Positions 7,229 through 14,470 of a stretch of 16,467 nt of DNA are shown in pieces. The translations under genes and the position numbers were made by a program. The notes under the pieces are model-generated. The model saw nothing but the letters and a program-made list of their open reading frames with translations. It did no database searches and had not been told where the DNA came from. The stretch comes from Chloroflexota bacterium (GTDB lineage: Bacteria; Chloroflexota; Limnocylindria; Limnocylindrales; CSP1-4), in contig JAKAMV010000119.1 of the NCBI GenBank assembly GCA_021812735.1, positions 1-16,467 of the forward strand, given 5' to 3'. Every line of letters starts with the position of its first letter. The first letter of the stretch is position 1.

Positions 7229-8611
7229 ATGACGATCGAGGTTCGGAACGGCGATCCGGGGGCGGCGATCACGGCCGCGCAGGAGCGGGGGATCCGCTTC
7301 GTGCAGCTGCAGTTCTCGGACATCATCGGCGCGGTCAAGAGCGTGACGATCCCGCTCCACCAGCTGGCCGAGTCGATCGAGCACGGGACCTGGTTCGACG
7401 GCAGCTCCATCGAAGGGTTCACGCGGATTGCCGAGAGCGACCAGTACCTGAAACCGGACCTCAGCACGTTCGCGGAAATTCCCTGGCAGCCCGGCCATGG
7501 CGATGGCGGCCCACTCGGTGGCCGCGGGACCGCGCGCATCATCTGCGACGTCTACACCCCGAAGGGCGAGCCGTTCGTGGGCGACCCACGCTACGTGCTG
7601 CGCCGCCAGCTCGCGCGTGCCGAGCGCCTCGGATATCGCTTCAACACCGGCCCGGAGCTCGAGTTCTTCCTCTTCCGGCGAGACGAGCAGGGCAATATCC
7701 AGCCGTTGCCGCACGACCAGGCCGGGTACTTCGACTTCAGCACGGACCTGGCGCAGGAAGTGCGGCAGGACATGGTCAACGCGCTCGAGGCGTTCGGGAT
7801 CATCGTCGAGGCGGCCCACCACGAGGTGGCGCCGGGGCAGCACGAGATCGACTTCGAGTACTCCGATGCGCTGCGCACGGCCGACAATGCGGTGACGTTC
7901 CGGTTCACGCTGAAGGCGGTCGCGCAGATGCACGGCCTGTACGCCACGTTCATGCCGAAGCCGATCTTCGGGATCAACGGCTCAGGGATGCACACGCACC
8001 AGAGCCTCTACGACCTGAAGGCGGGAAGGAACGCCTTCGCCGACCCGTCGAACAAGTACGGGCTCTCCGATCTGGCACGCGCCTACATGGCCGGCATCCT
8101 GGCCCACGCGCGCGGCATGATCGCAGTGTTGGCGCCTCTCGTGAACTCGTACAAGCGGCTGGTCCCCGGCTACGAGGCGCCCACGTACCTGACCTGGGGC
8201 CGCGTCAACCGCTCGGCGCTGATCCGTGTGCCGATGGTCTCGCCGGGCCGCAGCATCGAGGCGACGCGGATCGAGCTGCGCTGCCCCGACCCGTCCGCGA
8301 ACCCGTACCTGGCCTTCGCCGTGATGCTTGCGGCGGGGCTCGACGGGGTCGAGAAGGGGATGGAGCTGGCTGAGCCGGTCGAGGAGAGCCTCTACGAGAT
8401 GGACGCTGCACGGATCGCGGAGCGCGGGATCCGGCAGCTGCCCGCGACGCTCGGGGAGGCGATCGACGAGCTGGAGGCCGACCCGGTGATCTGCGAGGCG
8501 CTGGGGGACCACGTCCTCAGCCACTTCGTCGAGGCGAAGCGCGCCGAGTGGCAGGAGTATCGCGCCCAGGTCACGAGCTGGGAGCTCGACCGCTACCTCG
8601 AGCAGTTCTGA
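7229..8611 (+). CDS. glnA: Glutamine synthetase, type I
   Basis: Catalyses glutamate + NH3 + ATP to glutamine in the cytoplasm as a dodecamer. The 460 residues have the full GSI set: FDGSSIEGF and ESDQYLKPD near 60-80 (beta-grasp domain), ELEFFLF with metal-binding glutamates, PGQHEIDFEY, NGSGMHTHQSL (ATP/metal site), NSYKRLVPGYEAP with substrate-binding arginine, NRSALIRVP, and RIELRCPDPSANPYLAF. The length and the lack of an obvious adenylylation-loop tyrosine segment suggest the GSI-alpha type, which is usually feedback-controlled rather than adenylylated; this subtype call is tentative. The ATG at 7229 is chosen for its GGAGG. The gene follows a PucR-type regulator and ends before a hairpin terminator. 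Confidence 0.97.
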   Translation: MTIEVRNGDPGAAITAAQERGIRFVQLQFSDIIGAVKSVTIPLHQLAESIEHGTWFDGSSIEGFTRIAESDQYLKPDLSTFAEIPWQPGHGDGGPLGGRGTARIICDVYTPKGEPFVGDPRYVLRRQLARAERLGYRFNTGPELEFFLFRRDEQGNIQPLPHDQAGYFDFSTDLAQEVRQDMVNALEAFGIIVEAAHHEVAPGQHEIDFEYSDALRTADNAVTFRFTLKAVAQMHGLYATFMPKPIFGINGSGMHTHQSLYDLKAGRNAFADPSNKYGLSDLARAYMAGILAHARGMIAVLAPLVNSYKRLVPGYEAPTYLTWGRVNRSALIRVPMVSPGRSIEATRIELRCPDPSANPYLAFAVMLAAGLDGVEKGMELAEPVEESLYEMDAARIAERGIRQLPATLGEAIDELEADPVICEALGDHVLSHFVEAKRAEWQEYRAQVTSWELDRYLEQF

Positions 8612-8633
8612 GCCGGAGCACACGGGCTCCTGG

Positions 8634-8661
8634 CCCTGCGAGCCGCGACCCTGCGAGCCGC
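8634..8661. repeat. Tandem 13-bp direct repeat
   Basis: CCCTGCGAGCCGC occurs at 8634-8646 and again at 8649-8661, with a 15-bp period, between glnA and the convergent plsC gene. The second copy runs into the terminator hairpin. It looks like a small local duplication with no obvious function. Confidence 0.75.
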
Positions 8662-8690
8662 CCCCTTTCCGCTTCGCCCGGGGGACGGCT
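8656..8690. terminator. Bidirectional terminator between glnA and plsC
   Basis: AGCCG plus CCCC pairs with GGGG plus CGGCT, a 10-position stem with one mismatch and a loop of about 15 bases. On the forward strand it is followed by pyrimidine-rich CACCTCTCTT. It lies in the only gap between two convergent genes, 45 bases after the glnA stop and 9 bases after the plsC stop. Confidence 0.6.
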
Positions 8691-8698
8691 CACCTCTC

Positions 8699-9421
8699 TT
8701 AGCCGAAGCGGCCGCGGTACTCCGGCGGCAGCAGCGCCGCGATGCGTCGCATCAGGTCCTCGCTGGCGGCGTCGAGCACGGCATGGCGTTCGGCCTGCGC
8801 CGGGCGGCGGCCGATGTCGATCGCGTCGGCCTCCGGTTCCGGCGGGGCCACGATCCGGTATGGCGCACCGAACCGGATGTGCACCGTCTTGCCAGGTCGC
8901 GGTAACGGCGCACCAACTGGCCAGAGCTCCTCGGTGCCCCAGATCGCCGCAGGTACCACTTCCGCGCCGCTGCGGACCGCAAGCAAGGCGACCCCGGGCT
9001 TTGGCTCTCCGAGCACCCCGGTCCGGCTGCGGGTGCCTTCGGGTGCGAGGCCGAGCCAGTCGCCACCCACCAGCACCTCGCGCGCCATCCGATACGCCTC
9101 CCGGTCGGGCCGGCCGCGGCGGACCGCGAACCCGCCGTAGTCGCGCAGCAGGACGCCGAAGATCGGAAGCGCCACCGCTTCGGCCTTGGCCATGTGCCGC
9201 ACGCGTCGCCCCACCGCGCGATGCACGACCATCGCCAGCAGCACCGGGTCGGCCAACGACAAGTGGTTGCTCGCCAGGATCACGCTGGGCCGGTCCGGGA
9301 GCAGGTCGAGCCCTTCGACCTCGAGCCGAACTCGTCCAAGTGCCATCAGGACGCGTACGGACGCGTTGACGAGTCGAAAGGTCGACGAGACCGGTGGCGG
9401 GGGCGGCGCAGGCGTCGTCAC
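8699..9421 (-). CDS. plsC: 1-acyl-glycerol-3-phosphate acyltransferase (PlsC family)
   Basis: This 240-residue protein transfers an acyl chain to lysophosphatidate to make phosphatidate, the phospholipid precursor, at the inner face of the membrane. The catalytic motif NHLSLAD has H53 and D58 in the HX4D arrangement. FAVRRG (98-103) is the second block and APEGTRS (127-132) the third, binding glycerol phosphate. EVVPAAIWG (154-162) is the fourth. The N-terminus is proline-rich (PAPPPPP). The start is GTG at 9421, overlapping the upstream stop as GTGA, so translation is coupled to the enoyl-reductase gene. Exact acceptor specificity (lysophosphatidate or other lysolipid) cannot be told from sequence. 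Confidence 0.92.
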   Translation of the reverse strand: MTTPAPPPPPVSSTFRLVNASVRVLMALGRVRLEVEGLDLLPDRPSVILASNHLSLADPVLLAMVVHRAVGRRVRHMAKAEAVALPIFGVLLRDYGGFAVRRGRPDREAYRMAREVLVGGDWLGLAPEGTRSRTGVLGEPKPGVALLAVRSGAEVVPAAIWGTEELWPVGAPLPRPGKTVHIRFGAPYRIVAPPEPEADAIDIGRRPAQAERHAVLDAASEDLMRRIAALLPPEYRGRFG

Positions 9422-10254
9422 CCCTCTGCCTGCTTCGAACCCATCAGCTCCCCGCCGTCGACCCCGATCGTGTTGCCGGTCACCCAGTAGAGGCGCGGCG
9501 ACGCCAGCGCCACGATCGCCTCCGCGACGTCCTCGGGCGTCGTCATGCGCCCGGCCGGGTTGCGCTCGCGGACATACCGGAACAGTTCCTCGTGGCCGGG
9601 GATCGCCCGCGACGCACGCGTATCGGCGACGCCCGCGCGGATCGCGTTGACGGTGATGCCGTGCGGGATCAGCTCCAGCGCGAGCTGACGGCAGTGCGAC
9701 TCGAGCGCCGCCTTGGCCGCGCTGACCGGACCGTAGGTCGGGACGACCTTGACCGCGCCCTCACTGGTCATCGCGAAGAGGCGGCTCCCGCGTGCGATGA
9801 GGCCGGCGTGGAAGAGGTCGCGCGTCCAGTAGACCATCGAGTGGGCCATCACATCCGCGGTCATCTCCAGCTGCCGCTGCGAGACCTCTTTGCGTGCCGG
9901 ATCGGTCGAGATGTACGAGAGCGTGACGCCGAAGGCGAGGGAGTGCAGGAAGACGGCGATATACGGCTCGACACCTGCGGCGCGCCGTTCGGCGAACCGG
10001 CGCGCGATGTCCTCGATGACCGCGTGCCGCTTCTCCTCGTCCGCCGCGTTGACGTTGTGGAAGACGACCGGCACACCGGTGGCCTCGATCGTGCGTCGCA
10101 CCTCGTCCGCCGCGGCGAGGCTGCCGCGCAGGTCGAGGTGGACACCGACGATCGGGTAGCCGTCGCGGGCGAGCGCGATCGCCGTCGCGGCTCCGAACCC
10201 GCTGCTGGCCCCCAGGATCAGCGCCCAACGTTCCCGTCGGTCCGTCTCGACCAT
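9418..10254 (-). CDS. Enoyl-ACP reductase-like short-chain dehydrogenase (FabI/FabL type)
   Basis: The 278-residue Rossmann protein has the nucleotide motif GASSGFG (15-21). Its catalytic pair is Y174-x6-K181 (YGPVSAAK) rather than the Y-x3-K of ordinary SDRs, and the spacing of seven marks FabI/FabL enoyl-ACP reductases. AALESHCRQLALELIPHGI resembles FabL, and the end (PEDVAEAIVALASP, TGNTIGVDGG) is standard for the family. It should reduce enoyl-ACP with NAD(P)H in fatty-acid elongation, and the coupled plsC would use the acyl product. The start is ATG 10254, which has GGAGG 5 bases upstream; the open frame continues 75 codons further and would overlap the divergent deacetylase gene. A non-FAS SDR role remains possible. 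Confidence 0.85.
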   Translation of the reverse strand: MVETDRRERWALILGASSGFGAATAIALARDGYPIVGVHLDLRGSLAAADEVRRTIEATGVPVVFHNVNAADEEKRHAVIEDIARRFAERRAAGVEPYIAVFLHSLAFGVTLSYISTDPARKEVSQRQLEMTADVMAHSMVYWTRDLFHAGLIARGSRLFAMTSEGAVKVVPTYGPVSAAKAALESHCRQLALELIPHGITVNAIRAGVADTRASRAIPGHEELFRYVRERNPAGRMTTPEDVAEAIVALASPRLYWVTGNTIGVDGGELMGSKQAEG

Positions 10255-10258
10255 CCGT

Positions 10259-10264
10259 CCCTCC
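10259..10264 (-). promoter_or_regulatory. Shine-Dalgarno that decides the enoyl-reductase start
   Basis: On the reverse strand GGAGGG ends 4 bases before the ATG at 10254. An earlier in-frame ATG at 10278 has no such site and lies only about 9 bases after the candidate -10 box. Confidence 0.6.
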
Positions 10265-10287
10265 GTGTCGCGGCCCATCCGGGCGAG

Positions 10288-10293
10288 AGTGTA
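10288..10293 (-). promoter_or_regulatory. Possible -10 box of the fabI/L-plsC pair
   Basis: On the reverse strand TACACT fits TAnnnT. A start about 7 bases later gives a short leader that includes the GGAGGG site. No good -35 is seen. Confidence 0.35.
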
Positions 10294-10465
10294 GCGGGCT
10301 CCTTCGGGTGTCGATGCGGCGAGCGGCGCGCTATCCGCGGCCGACCCGATCGATGTGGCGGCCGACGGGCCCCCCACGGCCGACGGGCCACCTGTGGCGG
10401 GCAGCGTCCCACGCCATGCCGCCGTCAGCCACGGCTCCCGCGATGCGCTGCACGGTTCGAGCGCG

Positions 10466-10471
10466 TAGGAT
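10466..10471 (+). promoter_or_regulatory. -10 box of the deacetylase gene (probably leaderless)
   Basis: TAGGAT ends 6 bases before the ATG at 10478, so the first transcribed base should be at or next to the start codon. The AGGA inside it could alternatively act as a Shine-Dalgarno if transcription starts further upstream. The divergent gap 10255-10477 holds nothing else recognisable. Confidence 0.4.
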
Positions 10472-10477
10472 CCGGCC

Positions 10478-11482
10478 ATGTCGCGCCTCCGCCTACCGCG
10501 CCCGCCTCTCAGTCAGGGCGTTGTCGCCGCCGCCACCGTCATCGTCGTCCTCGTGGTCGCCGTCGGGGTCGCGGTCGCTGTGTCACCGGCCGGGCACCCT
10601 GGGGCACTGCCGACCTCGACCCCCGTCCCGTCCTCACCGTCGGTGGCGCAGCACTCCCCGCTGCCCGGCGCCGTCGACCAATCCGCCGGCGGAGTCGGCA
10701 CGGTAGGAACGGGCGTCGTCAAAGCGATCCCGGCGCCCGGCTGCGCCCCTGCGGCAAGCGCCGCGTCCCCGGCCGTCGCCTGGCGCAACCTGGGGCTCGT
10801 CGAACACGTGCCGGTCCTGATGTACCACCGCGTCGTGCCGCTCTCAGAGGCGGGCGACTCGCTGCGCAGTCTGATCGTCTCCCCGCAGCTCTTTGCCGCG
10901 CAGATGGCCGCCCTCCATGCTGCCCGCTGGCGCTCGATCACGTTCCGCCAGCTCGCGGCCGACTTGGCCGCCGGGCGTAGCGAGCCGGCGCGCACGCTGG
11001 TCATCACCTTTGATGACGGCTACCGCGACGGCTACCGCTACGTCTTCCCCGTCTTCCGACGCTACGGGTTCGTGGGGACCTTCTTCATCATCACCGGCCG
11101 GGTCGGCATGGCGGCGTACTTCACGCCGTCCGAACTCTGCGCGATGACCCGGGCTGGCGACGAGATCGCCAACCACACGGTGCATCACGTGGGGCTCGGG
11201 ATCGTCTCGCCGGCGACGGCAGCTACGGAAATTGCGCAGGCAGGCCGCATGATCGCCAAGTGGACCGGCGTCCCGCCGGTCACGTTGGCCTATCCGTTCG
11301 GTAACTGGAGCCCAACGGTTGTCGGCATCCTGCGGCGCGACGGGTACCGGCTAGCGGCGACGACTGTCCCGGGAGCGCTCGAGTCGTACGCGGACCGGCT
11401 GCTGGTTCCGCGGGTGCGGGTCGGGCCGGCAACGACGCCAGCGGCGCTGGTCGCGACGGTCAGCGGGTACGACGGAGGGTAG
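10478..11482 (+). CDS. Membrane-anchored polysaccharide deacetylase (NodB/CE4 family)
   Basis: The 334-residue protein has a hydrophobic segment at 14-36 that serves as a signal anchor. A Ser/Pro/Gly-rich linker runs to about 105, and a NodB homology domain follows outside the cell. Metal and catalytic residues are visible: the TFDDGY motif with base D179 and metal ligand D180, the second motif H233-T-V-H-H237, and YPFG (272-275) for the third. VPVLMYHRV (111-119) is the usual lead-in of this extracellular subgroup. It should remove N-acetyl groups from a cell-wall or surface glycan; peptidoglycan and poly-N-acetylglucosamine are both possible. Amino-sugar genes lie downstream, but a functional link is only suggestive. 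Confidence 0.9.
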   Translation: MSRLRLPRPPLSQGVVAAATVIVVLVVAVGVAVAVSPAGHPGALPTSTPVPSSPSVAQHSPLPGAVDQSAGGVGTVGTGVVKAIPAPGCAPAASAASPAVAWRNLGLVEHVPVLMYHRVVPLSEAGDSLRSLIVSPQLFAAQMAALHAARWRSITFRQLAADLAAGRSEPARTLVITFDDGYRDGYRYVFPVFRRYGFVGTFFIITGRVGMAAYFTPSELCAMTRAGDEIANHTVHHVGLGIVSPATAATEIAQAGRMIAKWTGVPPVTLAYPFGNWSPTVVGILRRDGYRLAATTVPGALESYADRLLVPRVRVGPATTPAALVATVSGYDGG

Positions 11483-11598
11483 GGCGGCGTGTTGCCCTCG
11501 GGGAGACGGGCCCAGCCACCGGTTCGCGACACCAGACACCAAGATCGCGTACGCCACGGGCCTCCTCGCGGACCACTGCGCTGCCCGGGGGGTTCACG

Positions 11599-12699
11599 AT
11601 GACCATTCCCCACGTCCGGATCTGCATCGTTGGCTTTGGCTCGATCGCACGCACGCACGCCTGCGCGCTCGCCGCGCTCCCTGTCGTGCGCGACCTGCCG
11701 TTCCGTCCCTTGCTGGCCGCCATCGTCAGCGATCGGCCCGCAGCGGTGGCACGCGACGCGGCGGCGCTGGGTGTGCCGGTCCTGACTCTGGCGGAGGCGC
11801 TGGCGGATCCGGAGCTGACGGCTTTCGACGTGACGACGCGCAATGCCCAGCATCTCGCGCAGGCCGGTGCCGTCCTACGGGCCGGACGGCCGCTCTATGT
11901 CGAGAAGCCGATCGGCCGCACGCCGGCGGAGGCCGCCGAGCTGGCGCAGCTCGCCGCGGCCTCGCCTGCGCCGACACACGTTGGCCTAGTCATGCGGTAC
12001 CACCCTGCCGTCATCGAGGCACGCGCCCTCCTGCGTGTCGGCGGGATCGGCGAGGTCCGCCAGGTCCGTTTCGGCCTGTTCCACGGCAGCTACCTCGACC
12101 CTGCCCGTCCCATTTCGTGGCGTCTTCAGGCGGCCGAGGCCGGCGGCGGCGCCATGCTCGATCTCGGGCTCCACGTCGTCGACCTGGTGTGTTTTCTGCT
12201 GGGTGAGCCGGAGCTGCTCGCGGCCCGCCACGCGACATTTGTGCCGCGACGGCCCGATGGCCTGGGGGGCACGCGCGAGGTCGACGTGGACGACTGGGCA
12301 TGGGCCGAGCTGCGCGTGCCCGGGGGCGCACACGTTACCGTTGAAGCATCGCGGATCGCATTCGGCGCGGAGGGTGCGCCCTTCGAACTGTACGGGACGG
12401 AGGGGAGCTTGGTCGCGAACCTTGAGCGTGTAGCTCCGCTACGGTTCACCCGCTTCGACGGCGCGGAGGCCACGTGGCGCAAACGTGCGGGCGCCGACCC
12501 AGAGGCGCACGCCGTAGCCGCGCTCCTGCCGCCCTCCCGCCTGACGCTTGGGTCGTTCGTGGACTCTCACCTGGCCTCGCTGCACCACTTCGTCCTGCGG
12601 GTCGCCGGCAGCGACCCCGTCCCAGGGTGGGCCCCGACACCGCACGATGCGGCCATCGCGGAAGCACTGGTTGCCGCCATCGCGCCCATCTCAGGTTGA
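11599..12699 (+). CDS. Gfo/Idh/MocA family NAD(P)-dependent oxidoreductase
   Basis: This 366-residue protein has an N-terminal Rossmann domain with GFGSIA (12-17), a mid motif VEKPIG with the conserved K103, and a C-terminal alpha/beta substrate domain with GGGAMLDLGLHVVDL (182-196). H192 sits where the family has its catalytic histidine. It should oxidise or reduce a sugar, inositol or nucleotide-sugar hydroxyl; the substrate cannot be predicted. The ATG at 11599 follows a G-rich stretch (GGGGGG, 8 bases). It precedes the nagA-like gene by about 125 bases and may belong functionally to the same sugar locus, though a separate promoter lies between. The 116 bases before it show no clear promoter. 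Confidence 0.9.
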   Translation: MTIPHVRICIVGFGSIARTHACALAALPVVRDLPFRPLLAAIVSDRPAAVARDAAALGVPVLTLAEALADPELTAFDVTTRNAQHLAQAGAVLRAGRPLYVEKPIGRTPAEAAELAQLAAASPAPTHVGLVMRYHPAVIEARALLRVGGIGEVRQVRFGLFHGSYLDPARPISWRLQAAEAGGGAMLDLGLHVVDLVCFLLGEPELLAARHATFVPRRPDGLGGTREVDVDDWAWAELRVPGGAHVTVEASRIAFGAEGAPFELYGTEGSLVANLERVAPLRFTRFDGAEATWRKRAGADPEAHAVAALLPPSRLTLGSFVDSHLASLHHFVLRVAGSDPVPGWAPTPHDAAIAEALVAAIAPISG

Positions 12700-12713
12700 C
12701 CGGCGCGCGCCGG
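12700..12713. terminator. GC palindrome after the oxidoreductase gene
   Basis: CCGGCGCGCGCCGG, a perfect 14-bp palindrome, begins immediately after the stop codon. It may form a hairpin that ends transcription, but no T-run follows. Confidence 0.3.
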
Positions 12714-12740
12714 GTACCGGCCAAAGCACCGCCGCGGCGG

Positions 12741-12749
12741 TGCTAGGAT
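12741..12749 (+). promoter_or_regulatory. Extended -10 promoter of the nagA-like gene
   Basis: TGCTAGGAT has TGn directly before a TAnnnT hexamer, an extended -10 that can work without a good -35. It gives a leader of roughly 70 bases. Confidence 0.45.
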
Positions 12750-12824
12750 CGAGTCGCGGACGACCTGTGCTGCGTCCTCGTGGGTCGCGCCGCGGAGCGA
12801 GACGGTGCCATGCGGGAGCACATG

Positions 12825-13841
12825 ATGTGGGACGCACCCAAGAGCGTCGGCGGACGGCTCGTTTTTGAGGACCGGGTAGCTCCCGGACGCTTGACGATCG
12901 ACAAAGGCCGGATTGTCTCGGTGGACTTGGACGCCAGCGAGGAGAACGGCGTCTATGTTTGTCCTGGGTTCGTGGACGTGCACTGTCACGGCTGGGGTGG
13001 CCACGACGCCATGGGCGATGCGCCGGAGGACGGCGCAGGACCACTCGGTTTCAACCTCGAGGGTCCCTATATCAGCGAGGCCAAGAAGGGCGCCCAGAAC
13101 CCAGCCTACATCCAGGTGCCGGTCGAGGCGGACCGGACGCGGCTGGAACTCTTGCTCGATGACCTGCGGATCATTACGATCGCTCCCGAAGTTCCAGGCG
13201 GCCTCGATATGATCTCGTGGTTCACGACTGGGGCGATTGCGCTGTCGGCGGGCTACTCCAACGCCACATCGGAGCAGGCTGACGCCGCGTACAAGGCGGG
13301 TGCGCTGACCACGACGCATCTCTTTAACGCGATGTCGGGCGTCCACAACCACGAGTCCGGCCTCGCTGTCGCGGCCCTCGCTGATGATGGCGTGTACGTC
13401 GAGTTGATTGCAGACGGCTTCCATGTCGACCGCAGCGTGTGGGCGCTCATCTTGCGGTGCAAGACGCCGGAACGGTTGATCCTCGTCAGCGACGCCATCG
13501 CTATCGCGGGGACCGGTGATGGCCACTGGTCGCTTGGCGGTCTCGAGGTGGAGGTGCGTGACAACCAGTGCCGGCTCGTGTCGGATGGGCGCCTCGCCGG
13601 CAGCGTCATCGCGCTCGACACGGCCGTCCGCAATCTAGTTCGATCCGGAGTCTCCCTGTCGCGTGCCGTGGCTGCAGCCTCGCGCAACCCGTTGGCCCTG
13701 CTCGGCGTCCGAGACCGCGGGCGACTGGCACCGAGGCAACGCGCCGATCTGGTCCTGCTCGATGAGGGCCTGGCGGTGCAATCGGTCATACGTGGGGGCC
13801 GGTCGTATGGCGGGCTGGTGACACGGGCACCGTCGGCGTGA
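12825..13841 (+). CDS. Divergent NagA-type amidohydrolase (N-acetylglucosamine-6-phosphate deacetylase homologue)
   Basis: The 338-residue protein has clear NagA blocks: VDVHCHGWGGHD (H53, H55), LEGP (E79), THLFNAM (H165), ADGFHVD (H200), LVSDA (D223), GRLAGS and the beta-sandwich end. NagA removes acetate from GlcNAc-6-P. Compared with E. coli NagA from memory, spacings from E131 onward match almost exactly. However, only 24 residues separate H55 from E79 (about 70 expected), so some 47 residues are missing. The position of E. coli His143 is Gln91 (KKGAQNP) and that of metal ligand His195 is Tyr144 (AGYSNAT). The frame is intact, so it is expressed-looking but may have altered chemistry. Start 12825 has GGGAG 6 bases upstream; ATGs at 12822 and 12810 are alternatives. 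Confidence 0.85.
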   Translation: MWDAPKSVGGRLVFEDRVAPGRLTIDKGRIVSVDLDASEENGVYVCPGFVDVHCHGWGGHDAMGDAPEDGAGPLGFNLEGPYISEAKKGAQNPAYIQVPVEADRTRLELLLDDLRIITIAPEVPGGLDMISWFTTGAIALSAGYSNATSEQADAAYKAGALTTTHLFNAMSGVHNHESGLAVAALADDGVYVELIADGFHVDRSVWALILRCKTPERLILVSDAIAIAGTGDGHWSLGGLEVEVRDNQCRLVSDGRLAGSVIALDTAVRNLVRSGVSLSRAVAAASRNPLALLGVRDRGRLAPRQRADLVLLDEGLAVQSVIRGGRSYGGLVTRAPSA

Positions 13842-14245
13842 ACGGCCCTGACCGAGCGGGGCCCAGCCCGCCCAACAGGATCGAGCAGATACACCATACC
13901 CTCTGGGCGACGGTGCCGTCCGCGCTGGCCACCGAGTTCGGGGCCCTCGTTGAGCTCGGTCTGGGCGCCGTGGCCGGGATGACGGCCGGCCTCATCGCGG
14001 TGATTGTCCTCGGTGCACTGCTTATGCCACGGCCGCCAGCGCCGCCGCTGGTGCGCCTCGCTCTGCTCGTTGGCGGGCCGCCGCTCCGTTATGGGCTGCT
14101 CCTTGTCGCCGCTTGGTACGAGTGGATGGTCCGGGGCAGTGGGCCGCTGCCGTCGCTCGCCGCTGTGGTCGTGCTCGCCGTGGTCGTCCCGATGGCGGGC
14201 GCGGTGTTGACTGGCCAGCACCGCGCGGGGTCGGCGCGGCGCTGA
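13838..14245 (+). CDS. Small multi-pass membrane protein of unknown function
   Basis: This 135-residue protein was not recognised. Hydrophobic stretches at about 36-63, 72-95 and 104-126 suggest three membrane helices, separated by MPRPPAPP and RGSGPLP. The N-terminal 25 residues are polar and the tail is basic. The GTG start overlaps the nagA-like stop as GTGA, and third positions are mostly G or C, both supporting a real, translationally coupled gene. An ATG at 13979 is the next possible start but would lose the coupling and most of the first helix. A role in membrane transport or in assisting the neighbouring PTS is possible but unproven. Confidence 0.65.
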   Translation: MNGPDRAGPSPPNRIEQIHHTLWATVPSALATEFGALVELGLGAVAGMTAGLIAVIVLGALLMPRPPAPPLVRLALLVGGPPLRYGLLLVAAWYEWMVRGSGPLPSLAAVVVLAVVVPMAGAVLTGQHRAGSARR

Positions 14246-14265
14246 CGCGGGCCGGCTGCGCTCAC

Positions 14266-14387
14266 AAGCCGGCTCAGGCTTGGGTCTGTAACACAGGAGA
14301 CCGCAACATCTGGTGTCCCTGTGTGTGCCTGCTAACCCACTGTCCCTGGTGGCTTCCTGTGTTAGCGACCCGAGCCTCAGCCGGCTT
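14266..14387. repeat. 37-bp imperfect inverted repeat upstream of the PTS promoter
   Basis: The arm at 14266-14302 matches the reverse complement of 14351-14387 at 30 of 37 positions, including perfect blocks AGCCGGCTT (9 bp) and TCCTGTGTTA (10 bp), around a 48-base spacer. The right arm runs into the -35 hexamer. The left arm itself holds GGTCT-N10-AGACC (14283-14302). The block GCCGGCT also occurs at 14251-14257, so the first two copies can form a hairpin just after the small membrane-protein gene. The element could be a pair of operator sites for DNA looping or an RNA hairpin. Confidence 0.7.
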
Positions 14388-14413
14388 GACTCGGGAAACC
14401 CCCGTGCTATTGT
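14386..14413 (+). promoter_or_regulatory. Sigma70-type promoter of the PTS operon
   Basis: TTGACT (five of six consensus) is followed after 16 bases by TATTGT (four of six). Transcription should begin near 14420, leaving a leader of about 270 bases before the EIIC gene. This is the best promoter in the window. Confidence 0.6.
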
Positions 14414-14424
14414 GGTCCGGACCA
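14413..14424. promoter_or_regulatory. DasR/NagR-like operator at the PTS transcription start
   Basis: TGGTCCGGACCA is a perfect 12-bp palindrome directly after the -10 box, over the predicted start site. The recalled core of the dre site bound by GntR/HutC-family amino-sugar regulators (DasR, NagR/YvoA) is TGGTCTAGACCA; only the central TA differs (here CG). CTA and TAG flank it symmetrically at three bases. A repressor bound here would block initiation. Confidence 0.55.
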
Positions 14425-14470
14425 GTCTAGGCCACGGACGACGGCATGTTTGCGGAGGGACACGCGGCGG

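Noticed and set aside
9394..10980. A 528-codon forward frame opposite the fabI/L-plsC pair
   Set aside because: It is a mirror of the enoyl-reductase gene; Asp/Arg/Val-rich translation without motifs.
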